Positions 45,201 to 56,061 of a DNA stretch of 64,000 bases are shown piece after piece. This DNA is from Eutreptiella sp. 'Long Island Sound 2002' (lineage: Eukaryota; Euglenozoa; Euglenophyceae; Eutreptiales; Eutreptiaceae). Under the pieces are notes generated by a model. The model was not told the origin of the DNA. It saw only the letters and a list, made by a program, of their open reading frames with translations, and searched no databases. The stretch is from assembly GCA_964036045.1 (NCBI GenBank), contig OZ038382.1, positions 113,568,587 to 113,632,586 of the forward strand. Direction: 5' to 3'. Numbering within the stretch: position 1 is the first letter of the stretch; every line of letters starts with the position of its first letter. Position numbers and translations under genes: made by a program.

Positions 45201-47848
45201 CCATGCACCTCATCCTTCACTGCATGGCGGTCAAGGCAAGCCTTTGACTGGTGACGTATTCTACTCTCCATTCGGATTGCAAGTCATTCCTTTCGTTGAA
45301 TGAGGTCCCTCATTCTTTGCATTTTGTTTTGCAAATCTTACATTTCATACTTATTGCCTTACTTCCTTATTGCAGAGGCTTGCCCATAACGCTCAACATG
45401 CAATATGGTCCGTAATTTATCTGCCCTACGTAGTTCTATGAGCACCTTTGCTTAATAGACCCCGAGTTTTGGTTCGCCGACGAACAATCAATTCGTACCC
45501 CCTCAACGTTTGTTGCTTAACTGCAAGCTTCGAGGAATGAATCTCTTTTTCCAACCCTAGCGATCGTTGACCTAGGTCATTTGGTGTAAAGAGCTAGTTT
45601 ATCCTGAAATTTGTTAATGAACCACTGCAGGTATGTTCCGCTTCTTTAACGTTCGCTACATCGCCTGGTACAGCCTCAATTACCAGGTTTGAGAGTGCTC
45701 AATTGAGTGTTCGCAGTCTACTACATCACATCACATTCTCCATCACATTCTCGATCACCCCCAACAAGACCATCAGACGCATTACAGACCCAATTGGATT
45801 CTTTTTCCACACATTCCCTCCCTCATCACACTACACATACCACACACACACGAACACCTACCATCAGTTATTTGAATGTTCCATTCATTTGTTTGAATAT
45901 CACAATCTGAGGAATTGCTGTAGTACCACTTCCATCGAGTTTTCGTCTACGAGCCAACATGTAGGTCACTTTCTTCGTGTAGAGAGTCCGTGTCCGCTTA
46001 AAGCAGCCATTGGTCTCACCTCGCCACATCTTTGTTTGTGTACTACAAGTGAACAGGTTTACGTTTGGTCACTAAGCCCCTGACTTGGCTAATGCATTCC
46101 GCGGTGTGTTAGTGAAGAGTCTGACGCTGGTAGCCACCGGAACGACGCGGTGCACTACGGTAGGCTCATTGAATAGGATTATCGAAAGTTGGTGAATGCC
46201 TACAGTGTAGAGGACTCTACCCTCGCGCGGGTGGATAACTACTTTCCATGCAGTTGGATAGACCCCTTCTCTTGCGGTAGAGATAGATGACGGAGTTAAG
46301 CTCCATGAGGATAGCCTGAATCCTGGAATTCAGTTGAGCGGAATGCATTCATCATGTAGGAAGACAGGCCTCCGCACGCATGGCTTTGTACAACCATTTG
46401 GTGGGCAAGGGGCTCGCCATTGATTAGTCTTCCGGTAAGGTACAGAACACCCTTTGACTACGATAGCATTTTTCGGAGATTTACTACCTCTACTTATCTA
46501 AGACTACAGACCATTCATTCCCCTTAAATGAGGCAGTAGCGACCCTCCAATCTCGCTTACAGGGGCAGTAGCGACCCCCCAGTCGAGTAGGATATAGGTT
46601 TGTTTTCGAGCTAAGCGGTCCATCCAGTAGAGAGCCGACCTTTTCAACGCCATGACTACTTACCTACTTCGTTTCACAACAGCCCCAGGGGACCAACCCA
46701 CCCCTACCCGTAAACCCATCCCCTACATTCACATACCATTCATTGGTTTTGTCATCCTTAGCATTTACCACAACCCTTACATCTTCTTTCTTTGAATTTA
46801 CATGATCAACACACTTCTACATTTTCGCCCTTTCGTGCAAATCATTTACATTGTCATTTAGGACATATCTACACAAATCAGTATTCCCGCTAGCTTCATA
46901 TCTCATTAGATTACTGTGTGCTATGTTCTGGAATGCCATGGTGCATATGTTGCATACGTTGGAGTGCAAGGCATATTACCATGATGTCATATTGATCGCT
47001 TTGTACATGATTTCTGTGCATGATAGGTGACTGATGTTTCAGCTTTGTTGAGTGATAGCTAGAAGGTATGAGTAAAAGGTCAGTAATGGAGAACTATATC
47101 TTTCAACGCCTTCTTGGGTGAAGTATTAGTATGAATCCCGAAAACCTCATACGGATCAATCCCTGAATGACCTTGACCCAAGGATACAAAGGGCAGATCC
47201 GCGTCAGATGAGGTTCCCAGATTTGTCTTATTGTGACTGCCACCACCCACTAAATTAATCAAGGGTTACTCATTACTGATGCTGCCTCGCTTTCTCTGTC
47301 CATGTAATGCAGGCCAAGAAACCCGTTGCAGGTACCAGAATGCATCCAGCCGGAGCAATGGAGGTTAGTGCCACACGCCCATTGAGTAAGCTGGTATATC
47401 CTCTCGTTAGATGACGCAAGCAAGTCATGTCAATAGACAGCTGGGGCAGCTTGAAATTCATGTTGAACCACACATGTTGCATTTCATTCCCATTTGTGAT
47501 TGATTTTCTGTATAGCTCATTGTAATTTATACGTCTACATCCAGGTGTATTACCCTTACCCTCATTGTTTGCCCGAATATTTAGGTTATCATTGTTCATA
47601 CTTTGTATGCTAGCTTTTTGCTTAGTGTTTTTCATGTTTCATTTCGAGCCCTACTTTACGTACTTCAGACGTAGGAACTTTACCCTCTTAGGTAGAGATA
47701 TATCTTTACCTCCAGGAAGGGGGACACTACAATAGACACTTAGAACATTCAATATGAGCGTTCCTTATGCCCATACCCCTCCTTATGTTAAGATTATCAG
47801 CTTGTCATGAACATTCTTAGTGAATGTGCATGAAGCTTAGGAAGGGGG
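42254..47848 (+). other. LARD-like interior, no coding recognised
   Basis: 5.6 kb. No retroviral motif is seen. It holds a CTAG-rich patch (44,655-44,690), CA-rich tracts (45,830-45,860) and short frames without motifs. A TGG-type PBS is not evident after the 5' LTR (GTCCAGTAATCTGAG follows). Confidence 0.6.
47839..47848 (+). promoter_or_regulatory. Polypurine tract of LARD-like element
   Basis: AGGAAGGGGG directly abuts the right LTR and fixes plus orientation. Confidence 0.8.
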
Positions 47849-48517
47849 TGTAATAAGCTGGGGTATTTGGGCCTCTCAGAAGCTTCCTCGAGGATCTCTA
47901 CAACACCTCTCACAGCTTCAAGATCCTAAGACACTAGCATATTTGCTCATATTTGGCTCATATTTCAAGCCTCCAGCTTACTGCTAGACTCTATTGCTCT
48001 TAGGTACACTACAGAGAGCAGAGATCTAGGATACATTGGTAGCCATGGATGAATGAGCACATTCCATATGCTTATAATGTGATTTAGTCATGTTATATGC
48101 TATTTTGGAAGGTTCTAATGTATTGGAAACTATTTTGAAGCTGGTTAGAAGCTTCAGAAGGCCTGTCCCGATTGTCGTCGCCTGCTGTTGCCGACACTGA
48201 TTTACGTAATGTTGACAAGGCCTTTGACAAGATAGCCTACTCAGAAAGTTGTTGAAATATAGGTTTCCTTGCCGTTTTAATGACATTTTAATGCTACATT
48301 AATTTTCTTGTTGTTTAGGCATGTGAACCCGTTTTACTAGAACAGGCAGTTGGTCCAGCTTGATATTTGTCAAGATCTTCGTCTTCTTGCTGTTGCCTGT
48401 GTCCTGTACTTGCCAACAGGATCAATTGAATTGGAGAAGATTGGAACCAATTTGATTTTTAAGTGCAAGACAAGGAAAATTGGTTTTCTATATGCACCCA
48501 AGCACAAGGATATGACA
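47849..48517 (+). repeat. LARD-like element 3' LTR
   Basis: 669 bp, partner of 41,585-42,253, followed by GGAGG. Confidence 0.9.
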
Positions 48518-48522
48518 GGAGG
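48518..48522. repeat. Target-site duplication GGAGG, right
   Basis: Partner of 41,580-41,584. Confidence 0.85.
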
Positions 48523-49540
48523 CTGGGGGACTCTGACACTGAGCCCACCAGGGGAGATACGGGCTAGGGCAACGCAGCATCCGGGTCACAGAGAGATACT
48601 GCCCAGCCGCACCACGACTGTCGGGGCACGGGCGCGGTTGGGGCTTGAGTTCTGACAGGACAGGCCCCAAAGTCCTTGATTGCCGCACGGCACAGGTGGT
48701 GTTGCCTGACGGCAGGGGCCCTCGTTTCACGGCCTGTGCGTGCCACCATCTGTAGCTCCAGAACAAAAAGGGAGAATTTGGGGCACAGGGTTTTCCCCCC
48801 CCTGGGGGGGCAGGGCAGCAAAAAGTCTGCCTGTCCGTTTCCTGGTCCTCAACGGGGACCAGCGCACAGTCTGCAATCCTTGCTTTGTGGGGGCCTAAAT
48901 TTGGGCTGACAGAGCCGGGGGGGATGGGTCTAGAGGCTGGTCCTGCACAACGTTGCACTGCCAGATCTGGTGGTCTTCAGCCGTGTGTTGCACCTACCAC
49001 TGCCCTATTGGCCGAAATTAAAGTCAGTATGGGTAATTTTAAATTGTAATATATGAACCGGTTAATATATTAGTCTCGGAAATATCAAGGGGTCAACGTT
49101 TTCTTTTCTTTGATTGGGTGATTTGTACTGATTTTTCCATGCCCATATGACGACCCATAAGGGTTGCATGGATTATTGTTCCACAAGGGTGGATTAGAGA
49201 TGTTCGAATCTTCTGTTGGTGGTTGTCTTGGAGACCCCCTCCATCCGGTTGCCCGCATTCCCCCCCACTCCACACCGCCATGTTCCCTTGTATGCCACTT
49301 GTTGTCCCTTTCTCTGGGGACACCTCTACCAACCTTGGCATAACGCTCGTGCGTTTGACTGGGGCCAAGAGTTTGCGGGACCCTTTGGTCACCCAACTCC
49401 TTGGTGACTGGGTGGCTTCATGTCCCTTGGCCCGGGCCAGATGGTCCAAGGCCACGGAGGTTGGCTACCCCTCCCTCATTCGCAACAAGCAAAATGAGGG
49501 GACGAAGCAATATGCCTCTCACCGGCCCCGGACCTGGACC
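48523..49540. other. GC-rich segment between LTR element and Rep, unassigned
   Basis: Not recognisable as Helitron coding. It includes an inverted run CCCCCCCC-T-GGGGGGG at 48,795-48,810. Open frames on both strands (for example 49,223-49,819 plus) overlap and lack motifs. It may be a further insertion in the Helitron. Confidence 0.35.
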
Positions 49541-49880
49541 TCAGCCGGCCCCGGACCTCAGCAGCCTACTCATCGACTTGAAGGTCGCCAAGCTTGGCTT
49601 CCGGCACATGCTCGTCAAAAAGAGGAGCCGTGGTCTAGCTGCGCTATAGTAGCCCACAGCCTCCATAAGGCATGCATGCAATTCGTCATCATGTTGCAAG
49701 AGACCACGGCGAACGCAAGCTTCTTGGTATGTTGCATATTTGGTGCCTCCCACCCTACGAAGATATGCAAAGGATGTGGCAGCCGGCACGTGGTTCAACA
49801 AAAGACGAAGAAAATATAGCTTGCCTGCATTGGCCGTGACAAACTACATACGCCCAACAACGGTCTGAACCATCTTTTTG
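49541..49880 (-). pseudogene. Helitron segment between Rep and helicase
   Basis: Minus-strand text VGRM-stop-FVTANAGKLYFLRLLLNHVPAATSFAYLRRV … YQEACVRRGLLQHDDE matches the conserved Helitron segment that follows Rep (usual G-R-x-Y-F-V, L-L-N-H-V-x-G-A-T-S-F). It is in a different frame from the Rep segment to its right and has a stop at the Tyr codon of GRMYF. Confidence 0.8.
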
Positions 49881-49888
49881 CAAACCTT

Positions 49889-50923
49889 TCACGTCTTGCT
49901 TTGACCATGGTACGTAAAAAGCTCAGCATACTCATTATACGAAAGATGCTTTCCAAATTGATGTCCGGATTTGGTATTGGAGTTGAACCACGCTTTCGAT
50001 GGGGTGTCTTGAGGTCTGTCGGGAACCACTTCAGGGATGCTCTGCCGATCGCTCCAACGGACATATCGCTGATCTTTCAACTCGATAGGCAACCGCATGA
50101 CAGGTGGAAACTGCTCATGCATGTCAAAGCCCGATAGATGCCATACCGCCTTGGATGTACAAATGTACCAGCCTTCAACGAACTCAACAATACCATTTTT
50201 TGCATCGTCCCTCCTCACCGCATCACCACTACCAAAGCCTTTGTAGATGTACTCATGCAAATGGTTAATGGCGGCAATGGGGGCACAATACTCCACATTG
50301 ATGTCACAATTGTATCGTTTTGACAGGCTACGGAGATGTGGTACAACCCATCGGTTGTCCAAAACGTGCCCACGGCAAAGCGCGGTGCGACCATTGTTTC
50401 TCCGTCGGTAAATGGGGTATCCATCCTGGTTGTCCATCGTTGCATCCGCAAACTCTTTTGAATACCCATTTGAGCAACAGGCATTTTTCATGCAAGCGCA
50501 ACTCGTGATCATATCGCCACACGGTCCATGCATGTAGCCCTTAGCTATGATGTTGTATAGCTCAGGATCCGCATTCTGGTCTGGAATCTCTGCACAGATG
50601 ACATGGTCGTAATCCATAGGTGATAATAGCTTAAATCCATTGGCAGATATGATGAAAATGTGGACATGCCGTACACCTCTCTTTTGAAACTCTCTGACAT
50701 ACATGTGGGCAGCCGGCTGACCCGAATAGCCATTCTTCAGTATATTGTCCAGCAAGGATCGAAGCTAGAGTTTGAATGCACAAGTGATGAAGTCACGTTG
50801 ATCCATGGTTCTTTGGCCTGAGAGCAAAGCAGCCGCAATCTCTGGCCAACGGGGGTTTGTGGTCATATTGATAAAGAGATCTGTTTTTACCCTTTTACGT
50901 GTGATTGCAATTCCATCTTGGTA
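49889..50923 (-). pseudogene. Helitron Rep (HUH) domain
   Basis: Minus strand, one frame from YQDGIAITRKRVKTDLFINM (50,923) through TTNPRWPEIAAALLSGQ, a TAG at 50,765-50,767, LDNILKNGYSG, the HUH-like motif VRHVHIFI, DHVICAEIPDQNADPELY, HGPCG, CMKNACCSNGYSKEF, DGYPIYRRRNNG and DNRWVVPHLRSLSKRYNCDINVE. The tyrosine motif reads INHLHEYIYKG. In the usual form (x-Y-L-x-K-Y-x-Y-K-G) the first Tyr is present; here it is His, so one of the paired catalytic tyrosines appears lost. Family assignment is secure, activity unlikely. Confidence 0.9.
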
Positions 50924-51797
50924 CAAAGCTGCTCGGCGTTCATCTTCATATGTCTTGTTGCGTCTTCGTCCTCTGTGAGTCTTCTTCGGCGTCGTTCAAA
51001 AGCTTGGCGGCTTGCCTTGTGCGATGCATTCCTTCAACTTCGAGTACTCCTCCTTGTGCTGATCTCTCTCAGCGCGCAGACGGTCGCTCTCTTGACGAAG
51101 CATCGCGATGATTTCGTCTCTCCAGTTGATCCCTTGGCATCGGCATCGCTTGCAATTGCCGCAAGCGTCTTCTCCACCCCTTCAACGAACTAGTCTTTCA
51201 GCAGAGCTGCACAGCGATAACGCAGGCGCAGGATCAGAACTACTACGGGGCTGCCATGTAATGACAAGCTCATTGACGGATCTTGTGCGACGCCTTTTGT
51301 TTTCAAATCTAAATCCAATCGTGTCTTATGTTCTCCACTGTATCTCTTGCACACTTCAGTGAATAAATTTATATTGAAAACTCGTTTGCTTTTCAATAAA
51401 ATCTGGGATCACTCACTCCGTTCAGAGTCCTTATCCATCACGTTCACTTGCATCCCCTGCGAAACACCAATACTCTGTGACCGTGTTCTTCTTCTGCTCC
51501 TTCAGTCACTTCGCTGTGGCACGTGGACTTGCCGGTCACCCCGTCAGTTGTCTAAGACGACCTGGATCTCGCCCCCGGTTGAGCATCACCGAATTGGTGC
51601 TAAAAACAAACAAGGGAAGAGAATTTAATCATCATAATATCCAGAAATCCACAAATTGAACACCGGCACAAACTGCAGCTCAAATTAAATTTGTCTGCAC
51701 TGTTTTGCACGCGCTCTCTGGCGCAGCGCGCTCTCTGGCGTGCTGGATTCTGTTTGCCTGATCAGAGCGAAGAGGAACATGGCTCTGACCTATTACA
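50924..51797 (-). mobile_element. 874-bp insertion in Helitron Rep gene
   Basis: Rep coding stops at …LQHY on one side and resumes at YQDG on the other, with GTA (TAC on the minus strand) at 50,921-50,923 and 51,798-51,800. Collapsing the duplication gives the expected conserved text. I see no terminal inverted repeats. The interior has minus-strand coding-like text described separately. Element type is unknown; a 3-bp duplication would fit several DNA transposon groups. Confidence 0.65.
50994..51396 (-). pseudogene. Unidentified coding fragment in the 874-bp insertion
   Basis: Minus-strand frames NLFTEVCKRYSGEHKTRLDL … VAQDPSMSLSLHGSPVV … LRLRYRCAALLKD (51,396-51,190), then after a stop FVEGVEKTLAAIASDADAK, then one frame over WRDEIIAMLRQESDRLRAER … EEYSKLKECI, a short heptad-like coiled coil ending near 50,994. 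It looks like one protein fragment with a stop and a frameshift. I do not recognise it. It is either cargo of the insertion or its own decayed gene. Confidence 0.4.
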
Positions 51798-53215
51798 GTA
51801 GTGCTGGAGGGCAGCGCCCAAAAAAGCTACGCAAAACAACTTGCTTGCCAATGGATGACGCATCAACATCGCCTTTTTGAGCAGCATCTTCAAAGCCGGA
51901 GTAGAGATGACATCTCAGCTTTTCCTGGTTGTGTTCAATGTATTGCAAGTGTTGCGATTCCACCTTGCCATATTGATCAGCAATGTATGCCTCATACAAG
52001 CGTGCAGCACGTTGTGAACCGTTTCCAGTGTTACCAGCAGGCCTTTGCAACAAAAAGAAAGCAGCAAATGCCCTGGCACTGACAGTGCCGTGTGCTTCTT
52101 TGCTTATCGGTGTGCCATGGTCCTCTTTTACAGGGGCACCTTGTACAGGACGATGTTCTTTCCTTAGCTGAACGTCAGTAGTGCAACCTGGTCCACCTCT
52201 TGGGGACAAAAAGATGTAGTGAAGTGGGTCGTAAGCCGAATTGAGATCTGTGATACGCTTGGCACCTCCGGTTCGCAGATGCACCCAAATGTGGCAGGGA
52301 GCATTAACATTTGTACCCCCTGGAATAAAGGCGGCAACCTCGCTTACTCTCGAAACATTATAGGTAAGGGTATCCACGCCGGATGCTCAACAAGGCACGA
52401 TGGTTTCGTCTGGGTCGCGCAATGAAGCAGATTGCCGGAAGACCTTCGCATATGCACTGTGTGCTTTCAACATATTCCCCAAGCCCATCAACAAGGGCTC
52501 TCTTAGGCTTTGTGCAAAGGCAAGTCCGTGCCAGGCACGCAATGGATCCTCAGTTTCCATAATGTGAACGTGTGCAAATCTTGCCTTTTGATTGGTGTAG
52601 GGAATCAATGGCCCCATGCGGTGGTGAATGGTTCCCGAGATCCAACGTTGGTGTGGTCCTCCCGCCATAGGACCACTTGCCAAACGCAAATCAACATTAG
52701 CTTCCATTGAAGCCATTGTTAGTGCTGAACTGTACTTGCGACCATTTTTCCGGAAGTGCCCTGCCTCGGCGGGTTCCTCAGAAAGCAACGATCTCAACGG
52801 TTGCGGCGGATCCAAGAGAATCGGTAGTTGCACTTGGCCACCACGACAACAAATGATACCAAACTCTTCTGACCAGCGACCAGCAAAGGGCATGACAATG
52901 TTCACATTCAACAGCAATTTCGCCTGCAAATTGCTCTTCAATGTGTTTGAGATCGTCATCTGCAAAGCTTCGAAAAGTGCATTGTGCAAGTAGATGCCGA
53001 GCCGCGATCGCATTGAGATGCATATTGCGTCTACGTGCATTCACCTCTGCGTGTAGTGTCGCATATTCACATTGGCTTTGGTTTGGGGTATCATCTCCAT
53101 ATAATTCATAGTCTTTGGGTCGGCGTTTGTTGACACTCTCAGCATTTGCACCACCTTGTTCATGAAGTTTGTTTTTTGGAAATTTCAGCACACAGCGATA
53201 TTGAGCGTGGCGGTT
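51798..53215 (-). pseudogene. Helitron N-terminal region (zinc finger and Helitron-like N domain)
   Basis: Minus strand. An N-terminal segment in one frame (53,191 to about 52,880; NKRRPKDYELYGDD … CEHCHA) passes by frameshift into WSEEFGIICCRGGQVQLP (about 52,870), then LLSEEPAEAGHFRKNGRKYSSALTMAS, SGTIHHRMGPLIPY, a stop at 52,384-52,386, YNVSRVSEVAAFIPG, HYIFLSPRGGPG, RLYEAYIADQYGKVESQHLQYI, DVDASSIGKQVVL. This order (C-x2-C, F-x-x-C-C-x-x-G, Y-x-x-x-S-E-V-A) is that of the Helitron-like N domain. A slip in a six-base A run (51,820-51,825) puts the last residues out of frame. Confidence 0.88.
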
Positions 53216-53958
53216 TTGGTTCTTTTCATCCTCGCTTGATAGAGTTTTCGTTGCATATTTCGCCCGACCCCTTGCATTGATGGCATTTCTTTTTGATGTG
53301 TATTGCTCTCAACGGCGTTGATTTGTATCATCCAGTGACCGTTCATTGACATCATGATTTAATGATGAAGGGGTGCCATTCAATGTAGAGGCCGATGCCC
53401 ATGAAAGTTGTGGTGCAAGCATTGAAGTCGTTGAGATATGCGCCAAGAATGACAAAAATTGTGTGTGGCTTTGCAACAAGTAAGTCAGAGCCACATTTTG
53501 AAGGCCATGACATTGAGCAGCCAAAAGTAATGCATTTCGGGCTTGGGCACTGGGGCCCTTACCCAAACCTGAGGTACAAGACGCTTGCCCCGGAACGGTT
53601 GGCCAACGGCGGTTTTTGGGGTGAACATATTGGCGCTATCCCCGTTTCACTTGGTACCGACATTGTACACGATGGTACAAGATGTTGGTCATGTTGTGAC
53701 ATTGCACTGTCAAACGACGATTGAATGATTGTTGTTGTTAGAAAACTTGGTCTTTCCAATAATATGCTGTGTGAAGATAACATTGCGGCGGCTGGGTGGC
53801 ATGATGGGTAGAGTGTAATGCTGGTAGTATCTCCTGTGCATGCCGTTTGTGACGTTACACCAGTCAATCGCCCATCTGTCTCCGGGATGCAGTTTAGTGC
53901 CGACATGACGGCTTACCAAGCTTGATCAATGTCCAGAATCCAAAAAGAATAAAGGCCG
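53216..53958. other. Upstream of Helitron coding, no gene assigned
   Basis: Overlapping frames on both strands without motifs. The Helitron 5' end (TC) should lie in or beyond this stretch but is not identifiable from a single copy. Confidence 0.35.
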
Positions 53959-54369
53959 GTGTGCACTCTTGCGATGGGTGTCGAACCAGCGTTCGAAAAT
54001 AATCCGGTAACTTTCTTTTTTGTGCACAAAATGTTGCTCTTGTGTAAACTCCTCCTTCGTCAAATGTGGCAACATGCGCTAGGAGGGCCTACCCATGAAA
54101 CAAGATTTGAGTTGGTTCGGCATGGCTACCTTCTAGCGTTCCCAACTGGCCCCAACAATCTCATCCAATCATTTGACTCCTGGTTTCTTTCGACTTACAT
54201 GGCGTCACTGGCCGAACTTGCAACGAACGGGCTACTTGAACCCACATTAGATGCATTCCTTTTGAGACGTTTGGTGAATGTCGGCATCTGCCCAAAAACG
54301 GATATACAACCATTAAACCACAATCGGTCACCGTATGCATGCTTGCTGGAGACGTGCCATGATATCTAA
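53959..54369 (+). CDS. Unidentified 136-codon frame
   Basis: A plus-strand open frame with ordinary composition (HKMLLLCKLLLRQMWQHALG, FDSWFLSTYMASLAELATNG, LLEPTLDAFLLRRLVNVGI). It begins at a GTG, with an ATG six codons in. The family is not recognised. It may be an exon or a fragment of a larger gene, or a chance frame. No domain or neighbour supports a role. Confidence 0.25.
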   Translation: MCTLAMGVEPAFENNPVTFFFVHKMLLLCKLLLRQMWQHALGGPTHETRFELVRHGYLLAFPTGPNNLIQSFDSWFLSTYMASLAELATNGLLEPTLDAFLLRRLVNVGICPKTDIQPLNHNRSPYACLLETCHDI

Positions 54370-55310
54370 AGACTAGCGGTGTCCCCGAAGGCGTATCACT
54401 GAAGGGAGGCAATGGGAAGCACATTGCTCTGCGTTGCATGCCTCTGCGGCTTTTCTCAGGATAGGGCCAGGTCGAAACCTTTGACACCCCGTCGCGGTGA
54501 CCAGCATCAGAGTCAAACGTGCACTCACCCCTTCAAATGCAAGGAAGGTAACGTCAGGACTCATTGGCGTAGCCCCGTGAGCATACCATCGTGGCTTACG
54601 CTTCCAAAGAAAAACAAAGATGCTGCACCTTAGATATGATGATCATGCATTACAAAGGTGCATGGTGCATGTGAACCTCAATGCAACCGGTCCCTCGCGT
54701 CCGGGCATGGCATGGGTTGGGGCCCAGGGTGCCTATTATGCACTCAACCATTGGGGGGGGTATCATCTCCTACCAGGGACTCTTTGTTGCCGGCGTTGAG
54801 GCAAATACAAACACAGCACACAGAGTACAAACGCAAAGCAATGTTTAGATCCAAAATGGTTGTTGACCCTGGAACATTGCAAAAAACAAAGATCTGAAAA
54901 ATATGTCAAAAAGAAATATTGCGGTGCAAAAGCCCTACTTGCCCACGTCCAACTACAACAGCGGTCACTGGCAACAACATATACACTGAAAACTGTTCAA
55001 ACCAAAATCCACGTGTCATTCCAATGTGCCATATGCTATGGGAAACCCTCATCGTGCAAAATGCAAGAATAGCATTTTTGGGACCATGCACATACTAACA
55101 GAAATATATACAGCGGTCCACCTCCAATACCAGACACATAGCACGTGAGCTAGAAAAAAAACAATCTACCTCGTAGGTACAAACATGGACCTCAGTATCG
55201 CATTCGGAACGATGAAAGATTGGCACAATACATATTATCTACAGGTCCTCGATGAAGAGATGACATTCGCCATTGTCTTGATACCTCTCATGCAAGAATC
55301 TGAACCCCTT
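54370..55310. other. No gene recognised
   Basis: Moderately AT-rich sequence with only short frames and no repeats shared with the rest of the window. Confidence 0.4.
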
Positions 55311-56061
55311 TCAAATGTACTTTTCAATTCTCTGCCCATCCAACTGGCGTCCCACACATACACAGGTGATCTTTTTCAGCACCGAGCGTGAAGTGGCACA
55401 GAAGACATTGTGTCCACCCAAAGAATTTTGCAGAACGTTGATATCAAACCCCAGCACAATATTGCGCAAAGATTTTTGTGGGCAATCAACCACAATAACT
55501 GGAACGACCCGCGGAACCAACCCGGGAGCACAAGAATTCCAAATGGAATTGAGCTTGTCAAGATGGGCGTCTTGTTCCAAACTTTCTTTGCTTGGCATGC
55601 AAATCGACTCCATTAGTTGTTTGTCGACAAGATGCTGGTAAAGGGCCTGAGAAAGTTGAGCAGAGACAATAGATGTCCAGGTCCACCATGAAAAGCCGTT
55701 CATGTTGAATTTCTTCCAACACCGTACAGCCGGAGATTATAGCTCGTGGATCGCCCATTGGATTATGCTTGCACAATCCCATTAGCGTAGATGGGTATGG
55801 CATGTACTCCGCCAAACACTCCATCAAGAAATTGATAAACATTTGAACGATAGGCCACCCATGACGCATGCCGTCGAAGAAAGAAGGAATCCTTAGTAGT
55901 TGCATTGCATTGATTGCAGGCAGAAAGAGGCAAATGAGCCACCGCACGTCCGGCGGACACTTGCCAATGACATTCATTGTGCAATGGAAAGAAGTTCCAC
56001 CTGCAAAAAGACAAAACAGCCGCCAGAACAATGCATAGACTAACCCTAACGCTAACCTCAA
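55311..56061 (-). pseudogene. Unidentified protein fragment, one frameshift
   Basis: Two overlapping minus-strand frames read as one protein with a frameshift near 55,690. The upstream part has CTMNVIGKCPPDVRWLICLF, ALRIPSFFDG-like text, MFINFLMECLAEYMPYP and DPRAIISGCTVLEEIQHERL. The downstream part has SAQLSQALYQHLVDKQLMES, HLDKLNSIWNSCAPGL and LRNIVLGFDINVLQNSLGG. The N-terminal end is cut by satellite sequence (CCCTAA array from 56,040). I cannot name a family; composition and length look like genuine coding sequence. Confidence 0.45.

Larger units (their letters stand above)
41585..48517 (+). mobile_element. Non-coding LTR retrotransposon (LARD-like), 6.9 kb
   Basis: Two 669-bp direct repeats (41,585-42,253 and 47,849-48,517) with TG...CA ends (TGTAATAAG … TATGACA), a polypurine tract AGGAAGGGGG directly before the right LTR and a 5-bp duplication GGAGG outside both LTRs. 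The 5.6-kb interior (42,254-47,848) has no gag, protease, RT or integrase motif in any frame, which fits a large retrotransposon derivative mobilised in trans. It lies between the Rep and helicase parts of a Helitron. LTRs differ at roughly one base in ten, so the insertion is old. Confidence 0.85.

Noticed and set aside
49223-49819. 198-codon plus-strand open frame
   Set aside because: It overlaps, on the opposite strand, the conserved Helitron segment at 49,541-49,880 and has no motif of its own.
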